DNA of 33,364 bases from Bacillota bacterium (GTDB lineage: Bacteria; Bacillota; Clostridia; Christensenellales; Aristaeellaceae), in the NCBI GenBank assembly GCA_023409955.1, contig JAEYQQ010000113.1:1-33364 (forward strand), read 5' to 3'. Below the pieces are notes generated by a model. That model was not told the DNA's origin. It worked only from the letters and a program-made list of their open reading frames with translations, and ran no database searches. Positions 22,316 through 29,748 of this stretch are shown piece after piece. How positions within the stretch are numbered: the first letter of the stretch is position 1; the number at the start of each line of letters is the position of its first letter. The translations under genes and the position numbers were made by a program.

Positions 22316-23811
22316 AGATTTTTGTGCAGACATCTCGCAAGGTCGGCCAAGCAAGCCCCTTGCTCTACGGCCACTTTCTGGAGCATTTTCATCGGCAGGT
22401 CTATGGCGGTGTGTTTGATCCCGGTCATCCCCAGGCTGATGAGGACGGCTTCAGGGTGGATGTGCTGGAAGCACTTAGAAAAATCAAGGTGCCCATCCTC
22501 CGCTGGCCCGGCGGCTGTTTTGTGTCCTCCTACAGCTGGAAAAAAGGGGTGGGCAAGAACCGGCCTGCCGTATTTGACAAGGCCTGGCGGGTGGAAGACA
22601 GCAATGCCTTTGGCACAGATGAGTTTATCAAGCTGTGCCGCAAGCTTGACTGTGAGCCGTATATTTGCACCAATGCAGGCACTGGCATCATGGAGGAAAT
22701 GAGTGACTGGGTGGAGTATTGCAACTTGAAAAGCGAAGGGGAGTATGCCCGTCAGCGCATTGCAAACGGGTTCACAAAGCCCCACGGCGTGAAATACTGG
22801 AGCATCGGCAACGAAAACTATGGCGCTTGGGAATTAGGGGCCAAGGAAGCAGGAGAGTGGGGAAGGCTGGTACAGGAATCTGCCAAGCTGATGAAGCATG
22901 TGGATCCTGCAATTTCCCTGTCGGCGGCCGCCATCCCGGACATTGACTGGAACCTGAATCTGTTGCGTAGTGCAGGGCAGCAGCTGGACTGGATTTCCAT
23001 TCATGCGTATTGGGATGGCATCCACAATACCAATGCACTGGCAACCTATGAGCAGACCATGGCATATACCCAAAATCTTGGGTCCTCCATTGCCAGGGTC
23101 CGAGGGCTGCTTACGGCCATGGGCCTTGAAAAGCAAGTGAAAATTGCCTTTGACGAGTGGAACTTACGGGGCTGGTACCATCCCAACATCCATACGCCAA
23201 AGCTTGGGGTAACCAAGGAAGAATACCTGCTGCCCAGGGACAAAAACGACATCAACAGCTCCTACACCATGGCGGATGCTGTGTTCTCCGCCTGCTTTTT
23301 AAATGAGCTCAACCGCAACTGCGATATAGTTGGTATGGCGAATTTTGCGCCGGCAGTGAATACCAGGGGCTGTATTTATACCCACTCTGGCGGGATTGTA
23401 TTGCGGACCACGTATCATGTGTTCGACCTATATGTTAATTACCTGCAGAATACCGTGGTGGATGCCTGGTGCCAGGATATGCCCAAGGCTGTTTTTACGG
23501 ATAAGCAGCAGCGGGACGTGGCTGTGGACCAGCTGGATGTCATCGCCACCACCGGTTCGGACAAGGGCATGGTGACGCTGGCAGTGGTGAACAAATCCCC
23601 TGCGGCCATGACGGAAATTCTGCTGGAAGTGGATCATGCGCCGATTCATGCATACAGGATGCATACCCTTATGGGCGACTGTTGCGACAGCTACAACGAT
23701 GTCGATCATCAGGGGGCCAGGATCTTTTCTTCGGACTGGATGGATGTTGCGGACCCAAGGCCTCTGGCCGTGCTGCCCCATTCGGTAAACATTATAGAGA
23801 TTAAATGTTGA
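22312..23811 (+). CDS. abfA: Alpha-L-arabinofuranosidase, GH51
   Basis: A 499-residue glycoside hydrolase of family 51: a TIM barrel followed by a C-terminal beta-sandwich. The acid/base Glu168 is in IGNENYG and the nucleophile Glu282 in IAFDEWN; the substrate-pocket motif RWPGGCFVSSYSW is also present. GH51 enzymes release L-arabinose from arabinan, arabinoxylan or their oligosaccharides with retention of configuration. There is no signal peptide, so it acts in the cytosol on imported oligosaccharides, matching the upstream ABC transporter. The start overlaps the regulator's stop (ATGA), with GGGGAGGAAG upstream. Confidence 0.95.
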   Translation: MKIFVQTSRKVGQASPLLYGHFLEHFHRQVYGGVFDPGHPQADEDGFRVDVLEALRKIKVPILRWPGGCFVSSYSWKKGVGKNRPAVFDKAWRVEDSNAFGTDEFIKLCRKLDCEPYICTNAGTGIMEEMSDWVEYCNLKSEGEYARQRIANGFTKPHGVKYWSIGNENYGAWELGAKEAGEWGRLVQESAKLMKHVDPAISLSAAAIPDIDWNLNLLRSAGQQLDWISIHAYWDGIHNTNALATYEQTMAYTQNLGSSIARVRGLLTAMGLEKQVKIAFDEWNLRGWYHPNIHTPKLGVTKEEYLLPRDKNDINSSYTMADAVFSACFLNELNRNCDIVGMANFAPAVNTRGCIYTHSGGIVLRTTYHVFDLYVNYLQNTVVDAWCQDMPKAVFTDKQQRDVAVDQLDVIATTGSDKGMVTLAVVNKSPAAMTEILLEVDHAPIHAYRMHTLMGDCCDSYNDVDHQGARIFSSDWMDVADPRPLAVLPHSVNIIEIKC

Positions 23812-23826
23812 ATCATAAATAAAAAA

Positions 23827-23850
23827 ACCGCTTCCAGCAATGGAAACGGT
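23827..23850. terminator. Bidirectional terminator between convergent operons
   Basis: ACCGCTTCCA and TGGAAACGGT pair with one mismatch around GCAA. Seven A precede the stem (a T run for the minus strand) and TGTTTTG follows it on the plus strand. Confidence 0.7.
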
Positions 23851-23869
23851 GTTTTGTGATGGGCTTCAC

Positions 23870-24640
23870 TTAACCTCTGTTAACCAAATCATACATCATA
23901 ATGCCGGCGGCAACGGCGGCATTTAGGGATTCAGCACCGCCCCGCATAGGCAAGGCCAGGCGGTGGGTGCATACATGGCTGACAGCCTTGGATACGCCGC
24001 TGCCTTCGCTGCCGATGACCAGGCAGAATTGATTGCCAACATTCTCCCGGCTGTAAAAGGGCGCACCGCCAAGCTCCCCTGAGAGCAGGTTGAAGCCTTT
24101 TTCCCGAAGCTCAGTCAGCTTTTCCGGCAGGGAGGTCGTAACCTGTGCCTTTAAGCGGAAGATGCTGCCCATGGTGGCCCGCAGGCACTTGGGGGAATAC
24201 AAATCGGCGCATTCCTCGCTGAGCAGTGCGCCGCTGAACCCTGCGGCATCTGCTGTGCGCAATATGGTACCCACATTGCCGGGGTCTTGAACACCGTCTA
24301 GCGCTATGATCATGGAGCCCAGGCTGCTGGCAGTATGCTGTGGGGGAAGGCTTACCAGTGCGGCGATTCCCTGGGGCGTTTTGGTGTCGCAAACCGCAGC
24401 CAGGATGTGGGGCGACACGGCAATGACCTCGCAGGAGGCTAAGGCAGCAAGGGGCTCAAAGGCCGAAAGCCTGTCCATGTCCACAAGCAGCGTCTGGCTT
24501 AAGGAAAGGGCCAGGGCTTCCTCCACCATTTTTACGCCTTCCACAAGATACAGGCCGGCGGCTTGACGGGCGGAGCGGGTTTTCAGGCTGCGCCACAGCG
24601 CAACCCTTGGGTTTTGCATGCTGGTAATGGTTTGCATCAT
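23870..24640 (-). CDS. TrmH/SpoU-family RNA 2'-O-methyltransferase
   Basis: A 256-residue protein with an N-terminal substrate-binding domain (MQNPRVALWRSLKTR, VEGVKMVEEAL) and a SPOUT methyltransferase domain with the three TrmH motifs: DGVQDPGNVGTILRTADAAG, CLVIGSEGSGVS and LALPMRGGAESLNAAVAAGI. It methylates ribose in tRNA or 23S rRNA; the target is not decidable. It starts 7 bases after the mutarotase gene's stop codon on the same strand, so the two form an operon without an evident functional link. Confidence 0.93.
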   Translation of the reverse strand: MMQTITSMQNPRVALWRSLKTRSARQAAGLYLVEGVKMVEEALALSLSQTLLVDMDRLSAFEPLAALASCEVIAVSPHILAAVCDTKTPQGIAALVSLPPQHTASSLGSMIIALDGVQDPGNVGTILRTADAAGFSGALLSEECADLYSPKCLRATMGSIFRLKAQVTTSLPEKLTELREKGFNLLSGELGGAPFYSRENVGNQFCLVIGSEGSGVSKAVSHVCTHRLALPMRGGAESLNAAVAAGIMMYDLVNRG

Positions 24641-24646
24641 TGTTTT

Positions 24647-25078
24647 TTACTTTCCGATAACGCCTTTTTTCAGGATCACATTGGCATACAAGGCGCTCTC
24701 TCCGGTTTGTATGGTGGCAAAAGCCTGTTGGCTGCGCTGGTAAAAAGCGAACCGCTCTTCAAAGCCGATGGTTGTACCAGGCGCATGTTTTTCGATAATA
24801 TTCCGGAATTCTGCCCAGATGGGAGGATCTTCACTTAAGGTGCCAGGCACTGTTTGCATCAGTATGACTGGGTCCTTTACAAAGGTATCCAAAGGGAACA
24901 ACTGCAAAATGGCATCCAGAAGGGCGGGTACTGCATGGCCGTCGCAGCGGATGCAGCGCTTGCCCATGGTGGCCGCCGGGAAGTTGCCGTCCCCCAGCAC
25001 AATTTCATCTCCATGGCCCATTTCCGCTAGGGTTTTTATAAGTTCCGGGGAAATCAGCGGCGAAATGCCCTTGAGCAT
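24647..25078 (-). CDS. fucU: L-fucose mutarotase (RbsD/FucU family)
   Basis: A 143-residue protein that resembles FucU more than RbsD: MLKGISPLISPELIKTLAEM, GHGDEIVLGDGNFPA with His22, and a C-terminal AFYQRSQQAFATIQTGESAL then LLKKGV-like end (VILKKGV) agree closely with E. coli FucU. FucU interconverts the anomers of L-fucose and related sugars so that the isomerase can use them. I chose the ATG at 25078 because AAGGAG lies 8 bases upstream. No other fucose gene is nearby. Family assignment is firm; sugar specificity is inferred. Confidence 0.88.
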   Translation of the reverse strand: MLKGISPLISPELIKTLAEMGHGDEIVLGDGNFPAATMGKRCIRCDGHAVPALLDAILQLFPLDTFVKDPVILMQTVPGTLSEDPPIWAEFRNIIEKHAPGTTIGFEERFAFYQRSQQAFATIQTGESALYANVILKKGVIGK

Positions 25079-25127
25079 GCAAAAACTCCTTATGTATCGG
25101 GAGGATGCCCCGATGGCTGATGGCATA

Positions 25128-25133
25128 AGTATA
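25128..25133 (-). promoter_or_regulatory. -10 element of the fucU-trmH unit
   Basis: TATACT on the minus strand about 50 bases before the fucU start; no clear -35 at the usual distance. A short ATCGGG/CCCGAT hairpin lies between it and the ribosome binding site. Confidence 0.35.
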
Positions 25134-25286
25134 TCAAACGCCGGGGCAATTGGGAAGCATAACCGCATGAGAAGGGGTAGTGTGGGGGTAGGTGCAGGTG
25201 TTTATCATGGAGCGAAAGGGTATGGAAGAAGAGGAATGATAATGTTTAGAAACAGGCGGGCGGAAAATGGGTTCGCACTTTTGAAA

Positions 25287-25295
25287 TGATATACA
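25287..25295 (+). promoter_or_regulatory. Possible extended -10 promoter
   Basis: TGATATACA resembles an extended -10 element and lies 33 bases before the ATG at 25328. No convincing -35 is present. Confidence 0.35.
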
Positions 25296-25327
25296 AACGG
25301 GTTTGCATGTTGAAAGGAGGAAACGGT

Positions 25328-26185
25328 ATGTCGCAGAAGCAGTTTCCCCGGACCCTGGTGGGCGGTGTCTCCCTGCCGCGGATGATTATCGGCAGCAACT
25401 GGATTTTGGGCTACAGCCACACCAGCGCCGCTGCCGACCGGCAGATCAAAGCCCGGTATGACACCGGGGAAAAAGTGGCGGATTTGCTGGAAGTATATTT
25501 GACGCAGGGCATTGATGCCGTTATGTGTCCGCTGGATGGGAATCCTGCCTTTTTAAGGGGCATAAACTTAGCCCGGGAGCGGACTGGGAAAAGCTTGATC
25601 ATCATTGACACCCCCATCATCAACGTGGACGACCATCCGGCGGCCCGGCAAGAAGCCTTCAGAACCATCGAAAATTCTAAAAAGCTGGGGGCCACCTTTT
25701 GCATGCCCCATCACTATAGCGCCGAGCAGCTGGTGAACAAAAACAAACGGACCATGGACCGGCTACCGGATTACCTAGCCATGGTGCGGGATCATGGGAT
25801 GATCCCAGGCCTTTCTGCCCACATGCCAGAGCTGATCGTCTATTCAGATTTGAATGGGTATGACGTGGAAACGTATATCCAAATCTACAACTGCGCTGGT
25901 TTTTTGATGCAGGTGGAAATCGAGTACATCCACAAGGTCATCTGGCAGGCAAAAAAGCCTGTAATGACCATCAAGGCCATGGCGGCAGGCCGGGTATCGC
26001 CTTTTGTGGGACTCACCTTTTCCTATGCCACGCTGCGCCCCTGCGATATGGTTACGGTGAGCTGCCATACTCCGCAAGAGGTTAATGAGGACATCGAGAT
26101 TGCTTTGGCAGCCATGGAGCGCAGGCCTCCGGATCTGGAGGGTAGGAACAGTCCGAAGAAAAGCGATGTGATGCAGGGGGAGTAA
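25328..26185 (+). CDS. Uncharacterised conserved protein, probable alpha/beta-barrel
   Basis: A 285-residue cytosolic protein that I cannot assign to a named family, although IIGSNWILGYSHTSAAADRQ looks like a strongly conserved signature. Alternating strands and helices are visible (IDAVMCPL, SLIIIDTPII, GATFCMPHHY, GMIPGLSAHMPEL, FLMQVEIEYI, PVMTIKAMAAGR, DMVTVSCHTPQEV), which suggests a TIM barrel. Candidate active-site residues at strand ends are the Asp of IIDTP, the His pair of MPHHY, His of SAHMPE and Glu of VEIE. AAAGGAGG lies 7 bases before the ATG at 25328. It is divergent from fucU and stands alone; a sugar-related role would be only a guess. Confidence 0.7.
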   Translation: MSQKQFPRTLVGGVSLPRMIIGSNWILGYSHTSAAADRQIKARYDTGEKVADLLEVYLTQGIDAVMCPLDGNPAFLRGINLARERTGKSLIIIDTPIINVDDHPAARQEAFRTIENSKKLGATFCMPHHYSAEQLVNKNKRTMDRLPDYLAMVRDHGMIPGLSAHMPELIVYSDLNGYDVETYIQIYNCAGFLMQVEIEYIHKVIWQAKKPVMTIKAMAAGRVSPFVGLTFSYATLRPCDMVTVSCHTPQEVNEDIEIALAAMERRPPDLEGRNSPKKSDVMQGE

Positions 26186-26292
26186 ATGGCTTTGAGGATC
26201 ATATCCATGGTGGAGCATATGCATGACACATTTACGGCTGATGCATAAACATGAGTTTTAATGTAAAAAACAAGAAAAAAACAGCACCTTCC

Positions 26293-26298
26293 TTGACA
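26293..26298 (+). promoter_or_regulatory. -35 element of the ilv operon
   Basis: A perfect TTGACA lies 53 bases before the leader-peptide start. At 17 bases the -10 would be TTACCG, a weak match; TATAAA at 26323 is too distant. Only the -35 is clear. Confidence 0.45.
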
Positions 26299-26351
26299 AG
26301 GACTTTCATCCTGTGTTACCGTTATAAAAACTTTTCCACAAGGAGTAACCT

Positions 26352-26474
26352 ATGAACCACTTATCCCTGATTCTTGGCAGCCTTCTTCTCGTTGTCGTTC
26401 TTGTACGAATTAGCGTGCTAGATGCCAGCGGGCTTTTGTGTATGCCAAGGGATGGGATAGATGTAGCAGCATAG
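26352..26474 (+). CDS. ilv operon leader peptide
   Basis: A 40-codon ORF with AAGGAG 7 bases before its ATG. Of 40 residues 19 are Leu, Val or Ile (10, 6 and 3), and codons 11-18 read LLLVVVLV. These are exactly the end products of the downstream ilvBNCD-leuA genes. The classic reading is that shortage of charged Leu, Val or Ile tRNA stalls the ribosome here and prevents the downstream terminator from forming. The design is well known in proteobacterial ilv operons. No T-box consensus (GGTGGNACCGCG) is present in 26186-26550. Confidence 0.85.
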   Translation: MNHLSLILGSLLLVVVLVRISVLDASGLLCMPRDGIDVAA

Positions 26475-26495
26475 TCGCAGTACGATATGCTTACA

Positions 26496-26534
26496 CCCCC
26501 TGAACCGTGGATACACGGAGCAGGGGGATTTTTT
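26496..26534 (+). terminator. Attenuator terminator of the ilv operon
   Basis: CCCCCTG-AA-CCGTG and CACGG-AG-CAGGGGG form a two-part stem with a GATA loop, directly followed by ATTTTTT. It ends 16 bases before the ilvB start. Possible competing pairs are CAGCGGG (26426-26432) with the first arm CCCCCTG (6 of 7), and CTTGGCA (26373-26379, within codons 8-10) with TGCCAAG (26443-26449, perfect) or TGCCAG (26423-26428). Confidence 0.85.
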
Positions 26535-26550
26535 ATAAGGAGGCACAGCG

Positions 26551-28218
26551 ATGAGGCTGAACGGTGCGCAGATCCTGATGGAGGTTTTCAAGGAGCTTAA
26601 GGTGGATACGGTATTTGGTTACCCCGGCGGCTGTGTGTTGAATATTTATGACGAGTTATACAAATCCTCCAGCTGGCTTCGCCATGTCATCACCTGCCAC
26701 GAGCAGGGAGCTTCCCATGCGGCCGACGGTTATGCCCGTGCCACCGGTAAAACCGGTGTGGTCATCGCCACCTCCGGCCCCGGCGCCACCAACCTTGTCA
26801 CCGGCATCGCCACAGCCCACCTGGATTCTGTGCCCATGGTAGCCATCACCGGCAATGTGGCTTGTAATGCCATCGGCCGTGACAGCTTTCAGGAAGTGGA
26901 TATCAAAGGCATCACCATGCCCATCACCAAGCACAACTTCATGGTGAAGGACGTGACTCGCTTGGCAGATACCATGCGTGAAGCATTTAGCATCGCCTCT
27001 TCTGGCCGACCTGGTCCTGTGCTTGTCGATATCCCCAAAGATGTGCAAATAGCCGAGTGTGAATATGTTCCTGGGGCCCCTGTGGAAGCAGCCAAGGCCA
27101 AGCAACCTGACAGCGAATCTGTCGCAAAGGCCGCGGAATTGATTGCTTCCTCTGCGAGGCCCTTTATCTATGCCGGCGGCGGCGTGGTGATTGCAGAGGC
27201 TGGGGCAGAACTGGTGAAATTGGCTGAAACCATCGGTGCGCCCATCGGGGCCAGCATGATGGGGCTTTCCGCCATCGATCACGATCATCCTTTGTTCCTT
27301 GGCATGACGGGCATGCATGGCCGGTATGCCGCTAGCCAAGCCATGGATCAGTCAGACCTCATTATTGCCGTGGGCGTTCGGTTTTCCGATCGGGCTACTG
27401 GCGACAAGGCAGCGTTTTCCAAGGGCCGCAAGATTCTGCACATTGATATCGACCCGGCGGAGATTGGCAAGAACATACCCGCCTATGTGGCCATGGTGGC
27501 AGATGTAAAGGAGGCGCTGACAGCGCTGAGCGCCTGCGGCCTTGTGAAAAAGGACACTGCCTGGATAACGGAAGTAGAGAAATTGAATACCGCCCCGGAT
27601 AACCATTTGAAGATGAATGAAAACCGCTTGAACCCCCAAATGGTGCTGCGGGCGCTAAACAGCCGCATGGCATCTGATAGTCCCGTAGCTACAGACGTAG
27701 GCCAGCATCAGATGTGGACGGCTCAGTACTACAGCTTCCGCAAGCCCCGAACCTTCATCACCTCCGGTGGCCTTGGCACCATGGGCTTTGGTATGGGCGC
27801 GGCCATCGGCGCCTGTATCGGCACAGGGCTGAAAAAGACGGTGATGGTCACCAGCGACGGCAGCTTCCACATGAACATGAACGAACTGGCTACGGCTGTA
27901 GCCAACCGCTTGCCCATCATCGTTCTGGTGCTCAACAACAGCGTGCTGGGCATGGTGCGCCAGTGGCAGACCATGTTCTTTGGCCGGCGCTACTCCAACA
28001 CCACCATGAATCGGGCTACCGACTTTTGCTTGCTGGCCCAGGCCTTTGGGGCCAAGGGCCTGCGGCTGGATGACAAGGACAAGATCGATTCCGTGCTGGA
28101 CAAAGCCTTTCAATTGCCCGGTCCTGTGGTCATTGATGTGCGAATCCATAGGGATGAAAAGGTGCTGCCCATGATCCCGCCGGGGGGAACCATTAGGGAT
28201 ATGATTGTGAGGGGGTAA
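26551..28218 (+). CDS. ilvB: Acetolactate synthase large (catalytic) subunit
   Basis: A 555-residue ThDP-dependent enzyme that condenses two pyruvates to acetolactate, or pyruvate with 2-oxobutyrate, the first common step to Val, Leu and Ile. The catalytic Glu51 lies in TCHEQGASHAADGYARATG, followed by ATSGPGATNLVTGIA; the ThDP site is SDGSFHMNMNELATAV (435 onward) ending LNN. The VRQWQTMFF segment typical of anabolic AHAS (FAD type) is present, which separates it from catabolic AlsS. Length is normal. ATAAGGAGG precedes the ATG, immediately after the attenuator. Confidence 0.96.
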   Translation: MRLNGAQILMEVFKELKVDTVFGYPGGCVLNIYDELYKSSSWLRHVITCHEQGASHAADGYARATGKTGVVIATSGPGATNLVTGIATAHLDSVPMVAITGNVACNAIGRDSFQEVDIKGITMPITKHNFMVKDVTRLADTMREAFSIASSGRPGPVLVDIPKDVQIAECEYVPGAPVEAAKAKQPDSESVAKAAELIASSARPFIYAGGGVVIAEAGAELVKLAETIGAPIGASMMGLSAIDHDHPLFLGMTGMHGRYAASQAMDQSDLIIAVGVRFSDRATGDKAAFSKGRKILHIDIDPAEIGKNIPAYVAMVADVKEALTALSACGLVKKDTAWITEVEKLNTAPDNHLKMNENRLNPQMVLRALNSRMASDSPVATDVGQHQMWTAQYYSFRKPRTFITSGGLGTMGFGMGAAIGACIGTGLKKTVMVTSDGSFHMNMNELATAVANRLPIIVLVLNNSVLGMVRQWQTMFFGRRYSNTTMNRATDFCLLAQAFGAKGLRLDDKDKIDSVLDKAFQLPGPVVIDVRIHRDEKVLPMIPPGGTIRDMIVRG

Positions 28219-28222
28219 GAAC

Positions 28223-28735
28223 ATGGAAAACGGCAAATTTATTTTATCCATGCTGGTCAGCAACGAGTCCGGCGTCCTTACCCGCATATCCGGCTTGTTT
28301 GCCCGCCGGGGCTTTAACATTGACAGCCTTTCCGTTGGGGAAACGCAGGATTTCCACGTATCCCGGGTCACCATCTTAGCCACCGGTGATGATTATGTGC
28401 GGGAGCAGATTGTAAAGCAACTGCAAAAGCTACATGATGTGAAAACGGTAGAGCTGATGGATCTGGATATGACCGTGATCAGGGAGCTGCTGCTGGTAAA
28501 GGTTCATGCTGCGCCTGGCACCCGCAGCCAGGTGCTGGAGGCGGTGACGGTATTTCGGGCCAAGGTGATTGACTTAACACCTAATACCATGACCATGGAG
28601 CTTACTGGCGAAAAGAACAAGCTGGATGCCTTTATCGCCTTTCTATCGCCCCTTGGGATCATTGAGCTATGCCGCACAGGCGTTACGGCCATTGGCCGCG
28701 GCGGATATGTGTTGACAGATAATAAGGAGGATTGA
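28223..28735 (+). CDS. ilvN: Acetolactate synthase small (regulatory) subunit
   Basis: A 170-residue protein with an N-terminal ACT domain (ILSMLVSNESGVLTRISGLF, RRGFNIDSLSVG) and the usual second ACT-like domain (LLLVKVHAAP to the end). It activates the large subunit and confers feedback inhibition by valine. It starts 4 bases after ilvB. GGGGGTAAG serves as ribosome binding site. Confidence 0.95.
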   Translation: MENGKFILSMLVSNESGVLTRISGLFARRGFNIDSLSVGETQDFHVSRVTILATGDDYVREQIVKQLQKLHDVKTVELMDLDMTVIRELLLVKVHAAPGTRSQVLEAVTVFRAKVIDLTPNTMTMELTGEKNKLDAFIAFLSPLGIIELCRTGVTAIGRGGYVLTDNKED

Positions 28736-28740
28736 TTATC

Positions 28741-29748
28741 ATGGCAAAGATGTACTATCAGCAGGATTGTGACGCAAGCTTTTTGAAGGGCAAAAAGGTG
28801 GCGGTCATTGGCTATGGCAGCCAAGGCCATGCCCATGCACTAAACCTGCATGAAAGCGGGTTTGACGTGGTGGTGGGCCTGTACAGGGGCTCCAAGTCCG
28901 CGGCGGTGGCCAGGGAAGCGGGTCTTGAGGTGATGCTCACTTCCGATGCTGTGGCGGCTGCTGATGTAATCATGATTCTTGTCAACGATGAAAAGCAGGC
29001 CGCGCTGTACAAAAATGATATCGCTCCTTACCTGACGGCAGGCAAGACCCTGGCCTTTGCCCATGGCTTTAACATCCACTTTGGGCAGATCGTGGTTCCC
29101 AAGGATGTGGCTGTGATCATGATCGCCCCCAAGGGTCCCGGCCATACCGTCCGCAGTCAGTACCAGGAAGGCAAGGGCGTACCCTGCCTTATCGCCGTTT
29201 ATCAAGATCCCAACGGCAATGCCAAGGAAACAGCCCTGGCCTATGCGGCGGGTATTGGCGGCGCCCGGGCCGGGATACTGGAAACCACCTTTAAAGAGGA
29301 AACGGAAACCGACCTTTTTGGCGAGCAAGCGGTTTTGTGCGGCGGCGTCACGGCCCTGATGAAGGCAGGCTTTGATACCCTGGTAGAGGCCGGTTACCAG
29401 CCGGAGAGCGCCTATTTTGAGTGCGTGCATGAAATGAAGCTGATCATTGATTTGGTGGTGGCCGGCGGTATGAACTTTATGCGTTATTCCATTTCCGATA
29501 CGGCGGAGTACGGCGATTATGTTACCGGCAGCCGCATCATTACCGATGAAACCCGCAAGGAAATGAAGAAGGTGTTATCCGAAATTCAAAACGGTACCTT
29601 TGCCCGGAATTGGATTTTGGAAAACCAAGCCAACCGCCCCGCTTTCAATGCCATGCGGAACGCAGCCCAAAGCAGCCTGGTAGAAAAAACCGGTGCAGAG
29701 CTGCGGTCGAAAATGAGCTGGCAAAAGCCTAAGGAGGATAAGCAATGA
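28741..29748 (+). CDS. ilvC: Ketol-acid reductoisomerase
   Basis: A 335-residue class I enzyme that isomerises and reduces acetolactate with NAD(P)H and Mg. The dinucleotide motif GYGSQG is at 24-29, with the specificity loop in GLYRGSKSAA; the knotted C-terminal domain carries DLFGEQAVLCGGV with the metal-binding Asp and Glu, and AHGFNIHFGQI. The start ATG at 28741 has AAGGAGG about 10 bases upstream, inside the end of ilvN. It overlaps ilvD by 4 bases. The Ser residues of the loop suggest NADPH, but this is inference. Confidence 0.96.
   Translation: MAKMYYQQDCDASFLKGKKVAVIGYGSQGHAHALNLHESGFDVVVGLYRGSKSAAVAREAGLEVMLTSDAVAAADVIMILVNDEKQAALYKNDIAPYLTAGKTLAFAHGFNIHFGQIVVPKDVAVIMIAPKGPGHTVRSQYQEGKGVPCLIAVYQDPNGNAKETALAYAAGIGGARAGILETTFKEETETDLFGEQAVLCGGVTALMKAGFDTLVEAGYQPESAYFECVHEMKLIIDLVVAGGMNFMRYSISDTAEYGDYVTGSRIITDETRKEMKKVLSEIQNGTFARNWILENQANRPAFNAMRNAAQSSLVEKTGAELRSKMSWQKPKEDKQ

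Noticed and set aside
26186..26550. T-box riboswitch upstream of ilvB
   Set aside because: No GGTGGNACCGCG T-box core is present; the leader-peptide model explains the region better.
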